Assembly: GCA_964541695.1 (NCBI GenBank)
Contig: CAZIRB010000003.1
Location: 1-64,000, forward strand
Direction of reading: 5' to 3'
Source: CAZKGE01 sp964541695
GTDB lineage: Bacteria > Bacillota > Clostridia > Christensenellales > CAG-138
DNA: 64,000 nucleotides
A program made the translations under genes and the position numbers. This document shows, in pieces, positions 1 through 8,449 of the stretch. Positions within the stretch are counted from its first letter, which is position 1, and each line of letters opens with the position of its first letter. Below the pieces are notes generated by a model. The model was not told the origin of the DNA, searched no databases, and worked only from the letters and a program-made list of their open reading frames with translations.

Positions 1-1562
1 GAGCCCCCGCGGCGCATGCCGAACGCGTGGTCCGCCGCTGCCAGGAGCAGCACGGCGGCGGAGATCAGCACGAGCGCCATGGAATGCGGCCAGCCGCCGA
101 AGTGCTCGGAAAGGCCGAGCGCCTTGCCGAACACGTTATCGGCCGGCAGGCGGTTGAACAGGCCGAGCGCCAGGGACGCAAGGCCGAGGACGCCCATCGG
201 GACCAGCATGTCCGCGTGCGCTTCGGGCGCGCTCCTTGGCATGTTCGCGGGCAGCCGCTCCTTACCGAAGAACACCGCGTTCCCGATCTTGAGCACGCCG
301 ACAGCCGTCAAAAACGCGCCGAGCACGGCGAACGCGTAGTACCCGACGCCGCTTTCGAGCGCTGCGTCGAAGATCAGTTCCTTGGAGAAGAAGCCGGCAA
401 ACAGCGGCACGCCCGCCACGGCAAAGCCGCAGAGCACGAAGCTGACCGCGGTCACGGGCATCTTGCGGTACAGGCCGCCGAGCTTTGTAATATCGGTCGT
501 GCCGGTTCGCTTCTCGACCGCGCCCGCGGCCATGAACAGCCCGGTCTTATAGACGGCGTTGTTCAGCATGTGAAACAGCGCGCCGACGATGCCGACGGGC
601 AGGCAGGAACCGATGCCGATGACCATATATCCCACCTGGCTGACGGCGTCGTAGGCCAGGAACTTCTTCATATCGTCCTGCACAAGAGCCATGGCCACCG
701 GCAGCACGACGCCAGCCGCGCCAAGCGCGAGCATCGCGGTGGACAGGCCGCTGCCGGGCTGGATGGCGAACATGTCTGACACGAGGCGGACGGCAAAGTA
801 CATGCCGATCAGCTTCTCCAAAGCACCCGGGAACGCCGCCATAAACGGCAGCGGCGCGTCCGCGGCCGCGTCGGGAATCCAGCTATGGAACGGCAGGCAG
901 CCGGCCTTGCCGACCGCGCCGAGGAACATCAGAATAAAGCCCAGCCCGGCCGCGCCGGTCGCCGGCAGCGACTTGAGCGCGCCGATCGACAGCGTGCCAA
1001 ACTGCACGCCCGTGATGATGATGCCGGCCATTAAAAGCAGGTCCGCCGTGCCGGAGATGACGAGCGCCTTAACGGCCGTACCGGGCCGCTCGACGTTGCC
1101 GATCAACAGCGTCAAAAACAGCGTGCACAGAAGCCCCTCCCAGAAGAACAGCATGCACGCCAGGTTGTCCGAGAGCATCGCGCCGTTGAGCATGCCGAGC
1201 GAGAGGTGCAGGTACAGGCCGTAGCGGCCCGCGTACGATTTGCCGAACGTAAAGCCCGCCGTATACACGGACACGAGCGCGAACATGACGCCGGTCAGCA
1301 GCAGGAACACGGACTGGTATCCGCCCGTTGAAAACGCGAGCTCGACCCAGCCGCCGGTCAGCGGCAAGGAGACGTCCACCGTACCCGCCGCGGCGCAGGC
1401 CGCAAGCAGCGCCTGCAAAACGGCGTAACCGATCAGGAACGCGCGCAGCGCTTTATGGCGCTTGCGCAAAAAGAAACAGGCAAGGCCCGCCAGCGCCGGC
1501 AGCAACACCAGCGCGAACAGGGGGGTCAGGCCGTTCGTCACCGCTTCCACAATCGTTTTCAT
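1..1562 (-). CDS. Proton-pumping membrane subunit, NuoL/HyfB family (C-terminus off window)
   Basis: Antiporter-like membrane subunit of a complex-I-related enzyme. It starts at the ATG at 1562 and remains open to the window edge, giving about 520 residues of mostly hydrophobic helices. Family residues are visible: Glu142 in FFWEG, Lys219 in AVGKAGCLPFHSWIPDA and Lys250 in the next helix, which form the proton path in NuoL/M/N proteins. It lies 4 bp downstream of a second antiporter-like gene, which itself follows the hyp maturation operon. A role in an energy-converting group 4 [NiFe] hydrogenase is therefore inferred; a complex I or Mrp-type relative cannot be excluded because the catalytic subunits are outside the window. 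Confidence 0.85.
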   Translation of the reverse strand, partial: MKTIVEAVTNGLTPLFALVLLPALAGLACFFLRKRHKALRAFLIGYAVLQALLAACAAAGTVDVSLPLTGGWVELAFSTGGYQSVFLLLTGVMFALVSVYTAGFTFGKSYAGRYGLYLHLSLGMLNGAMLSDNLACMLFFWEGLLCTLFLTLLIGNVERPGTAVKALVISGTADLLLMAGIIITGVQFGTLSIGALKSLPATGAAGLGFILMFLGAVGKAGCLPFHSWIPDAAADAPLPFMAAFPGALEKLIGMYFAVRLVSDMFAIQPGSGLSTAMLALGAAGVVLPVAMALVQDDMKKFLAYDAVSQVGYMVIGIGSCLPVGIVGALFHMLNNAVYKTGLFMAAGAVEKRTGTTDITKLGGLYRKMPVTAVSFVLCGFAVAGVPLFAGFFSKELIFDAALESGVGYYAFAVLGAFLTAVGVLKIGNAVFFGKERLPANMPRSAPEAHADMLVPMGVLGLASLALGLFNRLPADNVFGKALGLSEHFGGWPHSMALVLISAAVLLLAAADHAFGMRRGG

Positions 1563-1566
1563 ACGC

Positions 1567-2973
1567 TCACCTCACAGCCAGCGCCGCCAGCGCGGACGGC
1601 AAATGGATCAATATGCCCATCAACAGCGACAGGACGCCGAGGCTCATCACGCAGACGACCATACCGCGCGTGCCCTCGTTATGGCTCTTGCCCACGACGG
1701 GCCCGAGAAACACCTTGTAGAAGAAGCGGGAGAGGTACAGCACGGTCATCACCGCGCCCGCGATGAACACGAGGCCCACGCCGATGTGCCCCGCGAACAT
1801 GACGCCCTCGATCACGAGGAATTTGGCGAAGAATCCGCCGAACGGCGGGATGCCCATGATGGACAGTGCGCACAGCAGGAAGGCTGCCGCGGTCCACGGC
1901 ATGGTACGGATCAGGCCGCCCATGCTGTTCATGTCCTTCGTGTGCAGCGTGTGCTCGACGATGCCCGCGCACAGGAACAGCCCTCCCTTGCCGATGCTGT
2001 GCGCCATGATGTACAGTAAACCGCCTTCGAGCGAGATGCCGTTGCCCGCGGACACGCCGAGCAGGATGAACCCGAGCTGGCTCACCGTCGAGTAGGCGAT
2101 CACGCGCTTGATGTCGGTCGCGCGCAGCGCCGCGCCCGCGGAGATCAGCGCGCTGACGCCCGCAATGATGGGGACGATCAGGTTGAACGCGGGGTTGATG
2201 TCGAACGTGAGCGCAAACAGCCGCGCGTACACATAGACACCGATCTTGACCAATACCGCGGCGTGCAGAAGGCTCGTGACCGGCGACGGCGCGACGCCCG
2301 CGTCCGGCAGCCAGCTGTGCAGCGGGAACGTGGCGGACTTGGACAATATGCCCATCAGAATGCAGACGACCGTCCAGTCCGGCAGGCGCACGCCCTGCAT
2401 CGAGGTCAGCTCGAACGTGCCGGTTTCGGCATAGATGCCGATAAAGCCCGCCAGCATGACGAGCGCGCCAGCCACGGTGATGAGGTACGCCTTCTCTCCC
2501 TTGCGCACAATGTCTTGGTCGCGGTAAAAGCCGATCAAGCGCCAGCAGCACACCGACGAGATCTCCCAGAACGTGTAGATCTCGATCAGGCTCGTGCCGT
2601 ACACAAGCCCCATCATCGCGCCGATGAACAGCGTCACGAGCATGTAGTACTCGTTCTGGTGCGGATAGTGCTCGATATAGCCGAACGAGTAGATCACAAT
2701 GACCGCGGCCACGAGGCACGACGTGATCGCCATGAACGCGGCCATCGCGTCGGCACGGAACCCGAGCGAAAAGCCCATCGGAAGCTCCCAGCGCAGCGCG
2801 GCGGCCGTCCCCCGCATTGCACCCGCCGCCAGCACGGCCGAGCAAGTAAGCGCGGTCAGCACGAGCGCGAGCGAAACGCCGTTTCTCGCCCTTTTCGACC
2901 GGCTTCCGATCGCGGGCAGCAGCAGCGCGCCGCCGAGCGGGGCCAGTACGCAGACAAGCAGAATGATTCCCAT
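1567..2973 (-). CDS. Proton-pumping membrane subunit, NuoM/NuoN/HyfF-like
   Basis: A 468-residue polytopic protein of the proton-conducting transporter family. Conserved charged residues are present: Glu137 in the TFWEI motif, Lys212 in SKSATFPLHSWLPDAG and Lys243 in LLHAAVLVKIG, the usual ion-translocation residues. Its start lies 18 bp after the hypE stop and its stop 4 bp before the next antiporter-like gene, so all appear to be one transcription unit. The context suggests a membrane arm of an Ech/Hyf/Mbh-type hydrogenase that uses ferredoxin-derived electrons to make H2 and pump ions. That specific assignment is inference; the family assignment is firm. Confidence 0.87.
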   Translation of the reverse strand: MGIILLVCVLAPLGGALLLPAIGSRSKRARNGVSLALVLTALTCSAVLAAGAMRGTAAALRWELPMGFSLGFRADAMAAFMAITSCLVAAVIVIYSFGYIEHYPHQNEYYMLVTLFIGAMMGLVYGTSLIEIYTFWEISSVCCWRLIGFYRDQDIVRKGEKAYLITVAGALVMLAGFIGIYAETGTFELTSMQGVRLPDWTVVCILMGILSKSATFPLHSWLPDAGVAPSPVTSLLHAAVLVKIGVYVYARLFALTFDINPAFNLIVPIIAGVSALISAGAALRATDIKRVIAYSTVSQLGFILLGVSAGNGISLEGGLLYIMAHSIGKGGLFLCAGIVEHTLHTKDMNSMGGLIRTMPWTAAAFLLCALSIMGIPPFGGFFAKFLVIEGVMFAGHIGVGLVFIAGAVMTVLYLSRFFYKVFLGPVVGKSHNEGTRGMVVCVMSLGVLSLLMGILIHLPSALAALAVR

Positions 2974-2991
2974 CCCTAAACGTCCTCTTTT

Positions 2992-3969
2992 TCAGCAAAT
3001 TCGGGGAAGCAGCTCTCCCCGGGGCATATCCAGTATCCGCATCGTCCCGATGCGCGTCCTTATGCGCACGCGCCCGTCCCCCTGTGTGACGCGCCCGACG
3101 GCCGCGGCCTTCCGGCCCAGCGTATGCGCGCGCAGCGCGGAGAGCACCTCGTCCGGCTGCGGCGTGGCGACGATCACGACGCCCTCGTTGGCGATGTGCA
3201 GCGGCTCCAGGCCCAGCAGCTCGCACGCCGCACGAACGTCCGGGTCCACGGGCAGCGCGGCCTCGTCGACCGTGATGTCGATCCCGGCGCGCGCCCACTC
3301 GCAAAGCGTCGCCGCCGCGCCGCCGCGCGTCGGGTCGCGCATCGCGCTGACCACACCAGCGGACAGAGCGCAGGCGATCAGACCGTTCAGCGGCGCGACG
3401 TCCGAGGCGATCGGCGGATCGAACGCAAGTTCCTCACGCGCGCACAGCACCGCCACGCCGTGCCGCGCAAGCGGCGCCGATGCGATGATCGTATCGCCCG
3501 GCTGCGGCAATTGCGCAAGCGGCGGCCCCGCAAACACGCCGACGCCCGCTGTGTTGACGTACAGCCCGTCGCCGCGGCCGTGCTCAACGACCTTCGTGTC
3601 CCCCGTCACGATTGAAACGCCCGCCTCGTCGGCGGTAGCGCGCATCGAGCGCACGATGCTTTTCAGTTCGTCGACCGAAAACCCCGCCTCGAGGATCATG
3701 CCGCAGGTCAGATAGCGCGGCACAGCGCCGGAGACGGCCAGGTCGTTGACCGTGCCGCATACGGCAAGCCTCCCGATGTCGCCGCCGGGAAAGAAGCGCG
3801 GCGCGACCACGAAGCTGTCCGTCGTCAGCGCGAGCGTACTCCCGCCCGCGGCCACGGCGCTGTCGTTGAGCGGCGCGTCCGGAAAAAATGCAGGGCGGAA
3901 AATTTCCTCGACCAGCTCGCGCGCGGCCGCGCCGCCCGCGCCGTGCGCCATCGTGATCATGCGCTCCAT
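2992..3969 (-). CDS. hypE: Hydrogenase maturation protein HypE
   Basis: HypE dehydrates the carbamoyl group received from HypF on its C-terminal cysteine to a thiocyanate, the cyanide source for the Fe(CN)2CO centre of [NiFe] hydrogenase. The 325-residue product has the N-terminal AHGAGG motif, the AIR-synthase-like ATP-binding fold and ends exactly in PRIC, with the acceptor cysteine last. The ATG at 3969 (MERMITMAHGAGG) is preferred over an upstream in-frame start because it matches family length. The first 13 bp overlap the end of hypD, suggesting translational coupling. Confidence 0.95.
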   Translation of the reverse strand: MERMITMAHGAGGAAARELVEEIFRPAFFPDAPLNDSAVAAGGSTLALTTDSFVVAPRFFPGGDIGRLAVCGTVNDLAVSGAVPRYLTCGMILEAGFSVDELKSIVRSMRATADEAGVSIVTGDTKVVEHGRGDGLYVNTAGVGVFAGPPLAQLPQPGDTIIASAPLARHGVAVLCAREELAFDPPIASDVAPLNGLIACALSAGVVSAMRDPTRGGAAATLCEWARAGIDITVDEAALPVDPDVRAACELLGLEPLHIANEGVVIVATPQPDEVLSALRAHTLGRKAAAVGRVTQGDGRVRIRTRIGTMRILDMPRGELLPRIC

Positions 3970-4682
3970 ACGCGCCCTCCATACCGGTATTGCGCCGCGC
4001 AGGCGCCCTCGCGCGAGACCATGCAAGGCCCGGCCGGGTCGTCCGGCGTGCAGCGCGAGGAAAACAGGCCGCAGTCCGCGGGCTCCGCCTCACCGCGCAG
4101 AATCGCGCCGCAGAGGCAGCCCGGCTCGTCGCGCTCCGGGCCGGAAACGAGAAAAAGTCGTTTTGCCGCGTCGAATGCAGCAAATTCCGCGTTCAGCGCA
4201 AGGCCGCTGTTTGCGATCGTGCCCAGCCCTCGCCAGCGCGCGTCGCAGGGCGTGAACACCCGCATAAGCAGCTCCCGCGCCTTCGCGTTCGGCTCCGGGC
4301 GCACGGCGCGCGCGTAGAGGTTGACAACCTCGGCTTTGTGCGCGCGGAGCATGCGCAGCAGCGACAGAACCGCGCACAGCACGTCCTCGGGCGTAAAGCC
4401 CGCGATCGCCGCGGGCAGGCCCAGCTCGTCCGCGACGAAGCGGAACGCGTCCGCGCCGGTCATTGCGGCCACGTGCCCCGGGCAGATCAGCGCATCGATG
4501 CGCGAGCCGCCATAAAGCAGCGCGCGGATCGCGTTCGGCATGGTCTTGTGCGCCGAGAGCACCGAGAGGTTCCCAATCCCCTCGTTTTTGGCCGCGAGCA
4601 CGAGCGCGGCGGTCGACGGCGCGGTGGTCTCAAAGCCCACAGCAAAGTACACGACCTGCCGCTCCGGCTCGCGCTTTGCCGC
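3957..4682 (-). CDS. hypD: Hydrogenase maturation protein HypD (5' end lost in assembly gap)
   Basis: HypD is the iron-sulfur scaffold on which HypC and HypE assemble Fe(CN)2CO. About 241 C-terminal residues are visible, including VGFETTAPSTAA, ICPGHVAAMTG and a cysteine-rich end with GCLCG and further cysteines expected to bind the [4Fe-4S] cluster. Family members have about 350-370 residues, so roughly 110 are missing. The 100-N run upstream can encode only 33 residues, so it must be a placeholder for a longer unsequenced stretch. The stop overlaps hypE. Confidence 0.93.
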   Translation of the reverse strand, partial: AAKREPERQVVYFAVGFETTAPSTAALVLAAKNEGIGNLSVLSAHKTMPNAIRALLYGGSRIDALICPGHVAAMTGADAFRFVADELGLPAAIAGFTPEDVLCAVLSLLRMLRAHKAEVVNLYARAVRPEPNAKARELLMRVFTPCDARWRGLGTIANSGLALNAEFAAFDAAKRLFLVSGPERDEPGCLCGAILRGEAEPADCGLFSSRCTPDDPAGPCMVSREGACAAQYRYGGRVWSA

Positions 4683-4782
4683 NNNNNNNNNNNNNNNNNN
4701 NNNNNNNNNNNNNNNNNNNNNNNNNNNNNNNNNNNNNNNNNNNNNNNNNNNNNNNNNNNNNNNNNNNNNNNNNNNNNNNNNN
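4683..4782. other. Assembly gap (100 N) between hypC and hypD
   Basis: Exactly 100 unknown bases. Reading through it fuses HypC and HypD in frame, but this is accidental: the missing part of HypD is about three times larger than the gap can hold. The true gap size is unknown. Confidence 0.98.
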
Positions 4783-5003
4783 TCATACGCAACCGCCAGC
4801 GTTTCCTGCACGAGCTTTTCAAGCTCCTCGCCCTCGTCGGCCGACAGAATCTGTATGACGAACCCGGCGTGCACGAGCGCGCGGTCGCCGATCTGCGCGT
4901 CCGGAAACAGCGACGCGCAGGCGGTCCGTTTCGTCCCGCCGTAGTCGACAATTGCGCAATCGCCCGATATTTCAACGATCGTTCCGGGTATCGCAAGGCA
5001 CAT
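4783..5003 (-). CDS. hypC: Hydrogenase maturation chaperone HypC (3' end in assembly gap)
   Basis: Small chaperone that carries the Fe(CN)2CO group with HypD and delivers it to the hydrogenase large subunit. The visible 73 residues begin MCLAIPGTIVEI; Cys2 after removal of Met1 is the essential iron ligand. HypC proteins are usually 70-90 residues, so little is missing. The first 32 bp overlap the end of hypF. The gene sits in the order hypA-B-F-C-D-E. Confidence 0.95.
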
Positions 5004-7230
5004 GTCCGTCGCTCCTTTCCAAGATTGCGGCCGACGCGGCCGCCTGCCCGTAGGAGATGCCGCCGTCGTTTGCGGGCACCTTCGCGTTCAGCAGCAGCGC
5101 AAACTCTTTTTGACGCAGTTCGCGCGCGCAGTTCTCCAGCAAAAACACGTTCTGGAACACGCCGCCGGAGAGCGCCGCCGCGCCGCAGCCCGTCCTCTGC
5201 CGCGCGCGCACGCAGAGCTCCGTCACCAGCGAGACGACCGCCCGGTGGAACCGCACGGAGACGGTCCCGGCGTCCGCGCCCGCCAGCCGGTCGCGGTGAG
5301 CGGCCAGGATCACCGGCCGCCAGTCGAACGTCAAATCCTCGCCGATCGAAAACGCGTACGTCCCGTCCGCGTTCTCGTCCAGCGCGGCCTCGAGCGCCAT
5401 CGCGTTCTGCCCTTCGAAGCCGACCGTTTCGGCAAGGCCCGCGATCACGGCGACGGCGTCGAACAGCCGCCCCATGCCGCACGACAGCGGCGCATTTATC
5501 CCCTTGTCGCAGGCCGCAAGCAGCGCCGCGGCCTCCGGCCGGTGCGGGAAAAATCGCAGCGCCTCATTGCGGCCGACGGCCATGTCCAGCATAGCCAGCG
5601 CCATACGCCAAGGCTCGCGGACGGCCGCCTCGCCGCCGGGCAGCGGCGCGTACAGGCCGTGGCCCAGCCGCTCCACGCAGCCGACGGTCCCGAACAGCAG
5701 CTCCGAGCCCCAGATGCGGCCGTCCAAGCCGTAGCCGGAGCCGTCGAATACGACGCCGATCGCCTCGCCGCCCCAGCCGTTCTCCGCCAGCGCGGACGCA
5801 AAATGCGCGTGGTGGTGCTGGACAGGGGTTACGGGCAGGCCGGACTTTGCGGCCTCGCGCGTCGACGCGTAATCCGGATGCAGATCGCAGGCGGCGTATG
5901 CGGGCCGCACGCCGAATATGCGCGCGTACGCGGGGATCTCGCGCTCCATCGCCTGCCGCGCGGACAGATCGTCCAGGTCGCCGATGTGCGAGCTTACGAT
6001 CGCGTCGCTGCCGCGCGCCATGCAAAACGTATTCTTGTCCTGCGCGCCGAACGCCAGGATCGCGCCCGCGCCCGCAAACGGCAGCGGCTCCGGCGCGTAG
6101 CCGCGCGCGCGGCGGATAATCCGTTCCCCGCCCGCCGCACAAAACGCGACGCTGTCGTCGATCCGCCGATGTATCCCGCGGTCGTTTTCCAGCACGCAGT
6201 CGGCCAGTAAAAGCGCCGGGTCGTCGTCCGCGTATGCGGTCTCGTCGCCGGAAACGTTCAGGCTCGTGGCGACGAGAACAGGGTGTTCGCGGCAGAGCAG
6301 CAGGTGCAGCGGCGTATACGGGAGCAGCACGCCGAGCCTCGCGTTGTCCGGCGCGATCCCGTCCGGCAGCGCGCAGGCAGGCAGCTTTTTCAGCAGCGCG
6401 ATCGGCTTCCTCGCCGAGGTCAGCAGCGCTTCCTCCTCGGGTCGCACCGCGCAGTACCGCCTGGCGACATCGATGTCGCGCACCATCACGGCGAGCGGCT
6501 TACTGTCCCGCGCCTTGGCGAGCCGCACGCGGCGGACCGCCTCGGCGCTGCGGGCGTCACACATCAGATGGTAGCCGCCGATGCCCTTGACCGCGACGGT
6601 CAGCCCCGCGTCGAGCGCGTTGCCCGCCGCCTCAAGCCAATCGCCAGAAACGGCGTGGCCGTCTCTTGAAAACGTCACGCGCGGCCCGCAGTCCGGACAG
6701 GCGTTGGGCTGCGCGTGAAACCTTCGGTCGGCCGGGTCGTCGTACTCGCTTTTACACGCGCGGCACATGGCAAACGGCGCCATCGTCGTGTTCTTACGGT
6801 CGTACGGCACGTCGCGCACGATTGAGAACCGCGGGCCGCAGTTCGTGCAGTTCGTGAACGGGTACCCGTGCCTGCGGTCGGCCGGGTCGAGCACCTCGCG
6901 CGCGCAGTCCGCGCAGACGCCGAGGTCCGGCGAAATCAGCGTGTCACGCTCGCCGGGCGCGCTGGCCAGGATTCGAAAACCCGCCTCGTTTTTGGGCGGT
7001 ATCTCGCGCGCGTCCACGCGGCCGACGCGCGCCGCGGGCGGCGCTTCGTTCGTCAGCGCAGCCAAAAACGCGTCGCAGTCCGCGCCGTCGCCCTCGATCT
7101 CGATCTCGACGCCGCGCGCGGTGTTAAGCACCGTGCCGGCCAGATGCAAACGGCCGGCCAACCGCCAGACGAACGGGCGAAACCCGACCCCTTGGACGAT
7201 GCCGGAAACGGCCACGGCCAGGCGCTTCAT
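4972..7230 (-). CDS. hypF: Carbamoyltransferase HypF
   Basis: HypF makes thiocarboxamide on HypE from carbamoyl phosphate and ATP. The 752-residue protein has the full domain order: acylphosphatase domain (about 1-90, with GIVQGVGFRPFVWRL), two C4 zinc fingers (CADC/CTNC and CRAC/CPDC, about 105-185), a YrdC-like domain (about 195-375) and a Kae1-like carbamoyltransferase domain with the VQHHHAHFASAL metal motif and DGSGYG. Its ATG overlaps the hypB stop by 4 bp (ATGA), indicating coupled translation. Confidence 0.96.
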   Translation of the reverse strand: MKRLAVAVSGIVQGVGFRPFVWRLAGRLHLAGTVLNTARGVEIEIEGDGADCDAFLAALTNEAPPAARVGRVDAREIPPKNEAGFRILASAPGERDTLISPDLGVCADCAREVLDPADRRHGYPFTNCTNCGPRFSIVRDVPYDRKNTTMAPFAMCRACKSEYDDPADRRFHAQPNACPDCGPRVTFSRDGHAVSGDWLEAAGNALDAGLTVAVKGIGGYHLMCDARSAEAVRRVRLAKARDSKPLAVMVRDIDVARRYCAVRPEEEALLTSARKPIALLKKLPACALPDGIAPDNARLGVLLPYTPLHLLLCREHPVLVATSLNVSGDETAYADDDPALLLADCVLENDRGIHRRIDDSVAFCAAGGERIIRRARGYAPEPLPFAGAGAILAFGAQDKNTFCMARGSDAIVSSHIGDLDDLSARQAMEREIPAYARIFGVRPAYAACDLHPDYASTREAAKSGLPVTPVQHHHAHFASALAENGWGGEAIGVVFDGSGYGLDGRIWGSELLFGTVGCVERLGHGLYAPLPGGEAAVREPWRMALAMLDMAVGRNEALRFFPHRPEAAALLAACDKGINAPLSCGMGRLFDAVAVIAGLAETVGFEGQNAMALEAALDENADGTYAFSIGEDLTFDWRPVILAAHRDRLAGADAGTVSVRFHRAVVSLVTELCVRARQRTGCGAAALSGGVFQNVFLLENCARELRQKEFALLLNAKVPANDGGISYGQAAASAAILERSDGHVPCDTRNDR

Positions 7231-7889
7231 TTTTGTTTGTCCTTGGCGCGCTCCAGCAGGTAGTCCGCCAATCCCCCGTCGTCGTACGCGTCCCCGTCCA
7301 TGCTGCAGACGAACACACGCGCTTTCGGGTTTATACGCAGGATGTTTGCGCGCATGGTCTCCACGCTCGCGCGCACATAGGGCGCAAGGTCCGCCTTGGT
7401 CAGCGCGACCGCGCCCGCGCGCAGAAACGCGACAGGGTACTTCTCCGGCTTGTCCTCGCCCTCGGTGATGCTGAGCACGACTAGGCGCAGGTCCTCGCCG
7501 AGGTCGAACCCCGCCGGACAGACCAGGTTGCCGACGTTCTCGATGATCAGGAGCTTTGCGTCCGCAATCGCGGGCTCGTCCAGCCGCTTTGCGATCATGC
7601 GCGCGTCGAGGTGGCAGCCGCCGTTCGTGTTGATCTGCACCGCGCCCGCGCCGGTCGCGGATATGCGGCGCGCGTCGTTATCGGTGGCGAGGTCGCCCTC
7701 GATCACGGCCGTTTTCACGCTCTTTAGCAGCTTCGGCAGAAGATGTTCGAGCAGCGTCGTTTTGCCCGCGCCGGGCGAGCCCATCATGTTGACGGTAAAC
7801 CTGCCCTCACGGGCAAACCGCGCGCGGTTTTCCTCCGCGACGCGGTCGTTTTGGCTCTGTACGCGCTTGCGTACCTCAAGCTGTGCCAT
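7227..7889 (-). CDS. hypB: Hydrogenase nickel-insertion GTPase HypB
   Basis: SIMIBI-class GTPase that, with HypA, inserts nickel into the hydrogenase large subunit. The 220-residue protein has the P-loop GSPGAGKT (37-44), the metal-site residues Cys92-His93 in NGGCHLDA and Cys124 in NLVCPAGFD, and a TKAD base-recognition motif. It lacks the N-terminal CxxCGC or histidine-rich nickel-storage extension found in some HypB proteins, so it is the short type. It starts 2 bp after hypA and overlaps hypF by 4 bp. Confidence 0.95.
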   Translation of the reverse strand: MAQLEVRKRVQSQNDRVAEENRARFAREGRFTVNMMGSPGAGKTTLLEHLLPKLLKSVKTAVIEGDLATDNDARRISATGAGAVQINTNGGCHLDARMIAKRLDEPAIADAKLLIIENVGNLVCPAGFDLGEDLRLVVLSITEGEDKPEKYPVAFLRAGAVALTKADLAPYVRASVETMRANILRINPKARVFVCSMDGDAYDDGGLADYLLERAKDKQK

Positions 7890-7891
7890 TG

Positions 7892-8233
7892 CTATACCTC
7901 GTATTCAATTGATTCGATGTACACGTCCTCGCCGCCGGTCAGCCTAAAATCGCTGACACCGCACGCCGGACAGACGTACGGAAACCCCTGCGGCCGATAC
8001 GTTTTTCCGCAACCGGCGCACTCGGCCTCGACCGGATCCGTCAGCAGCGTCAGCTCCGCGTCCCGGAAGATTCCGTCGCGCGCGGCGAAAAACGCAAACG
8101 ACAACGCGTCGGGCAGCGCTCCAGACATTGCTCCGACGCGAACTGTAATGGAACTGACGCTTCTTGCCGCGTTTTTCGCTAGCTCGCGCGACGCAATGCG
8201 CAGCATTCCGTCGATCAGCGAGGCTTCGTGCAT
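7892..8233 (-). CDS. hypA: Hydrogenase nickel metallochaperone HypA
   Basis: Nickel chaperone working with HypB. The 113-residue protein starts MHEASL; His2 is the nickel ligand, which fixes the start at 8233 rather than a few codons upstream. A structural zinc site is formed by Cys72, Cys75, Cys88 and Cys91 (two CxxC motifs). A GGGAG ribosome-binding site precedes the start. It is the first gene of the hyp operon and follows a sigma-A type promoter at 8266-8294. Confidence 0.94.
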   Translation of the reverse strand: MHEASLIDGMLRIASRELAKNAARSVSSITVRVGAMSGALPDALSFAFFAARDGIFRDAELTLLTDPVEAECAGCGKTYRPQGFPYVCPACGVSDFRLTGGEDVYIESIEYEV

Positions 8234-8265
8234 GCGTTTGACTCCCGACACCGTTTGTCATGTGT

Positions 8266-8294
8266 ATTCTAGCCCTTATGCAACGTTTTTACAA
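8266..8294 (-). promoter_or_regulatory. Promoter of the hyp operon
   Basis: On the minus strand TTGTAA (8294-8289) and TAGAAT (8271-8266) are separated by 17 bp, placing the transcript start about 25 bp before the hypA start codon. It would serve hypABFCDE and perhaps the downstream membrane subunits. Confidence 0.6.
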
Positions 8295-8396
8295 GATGCG
8301 CGCCGCAATTTAAGGGCGCCGCTACCTATTTATAATAAAATTCTATCGACCCGGCCCGCCCGCATATGAGATTTCTATGCAGTCTCCGCCGCATGG

Positions 8397-8420
8397 AAAA
8401 AGCCCCGGGCAGCCCGGGCC
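8397..8420 (-). terminator. Intrinsic terminator after the leucine-rich-repeat gene
   Basis: Minus-strand hairpin built from two CCCGGG blocks (8418-8413 and 8409-8404) with a 3-nt loop, followed by a T run (8401-8397). It lies about 30 bp past the stop at 8450. Confidence 0.65.
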
Positions 8421-8449
8421 CTTTGCTGCGCTGGTTGCAATCGGCCGGA

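Noticed and set aside
27..779. Long plus-strand open frames over 1-3700
   Set aside because: They are antisense to clear membrane-protein and hypE genes; high GC leaves few stop codons, and the translations are Arg/Ala/His-rich with no family motifs.
8331..8336. TATAAT on the plus strand upstream of the hyp operon
   Set aside because: No -35 box at a proper distance and no plus-strand gene downstream.
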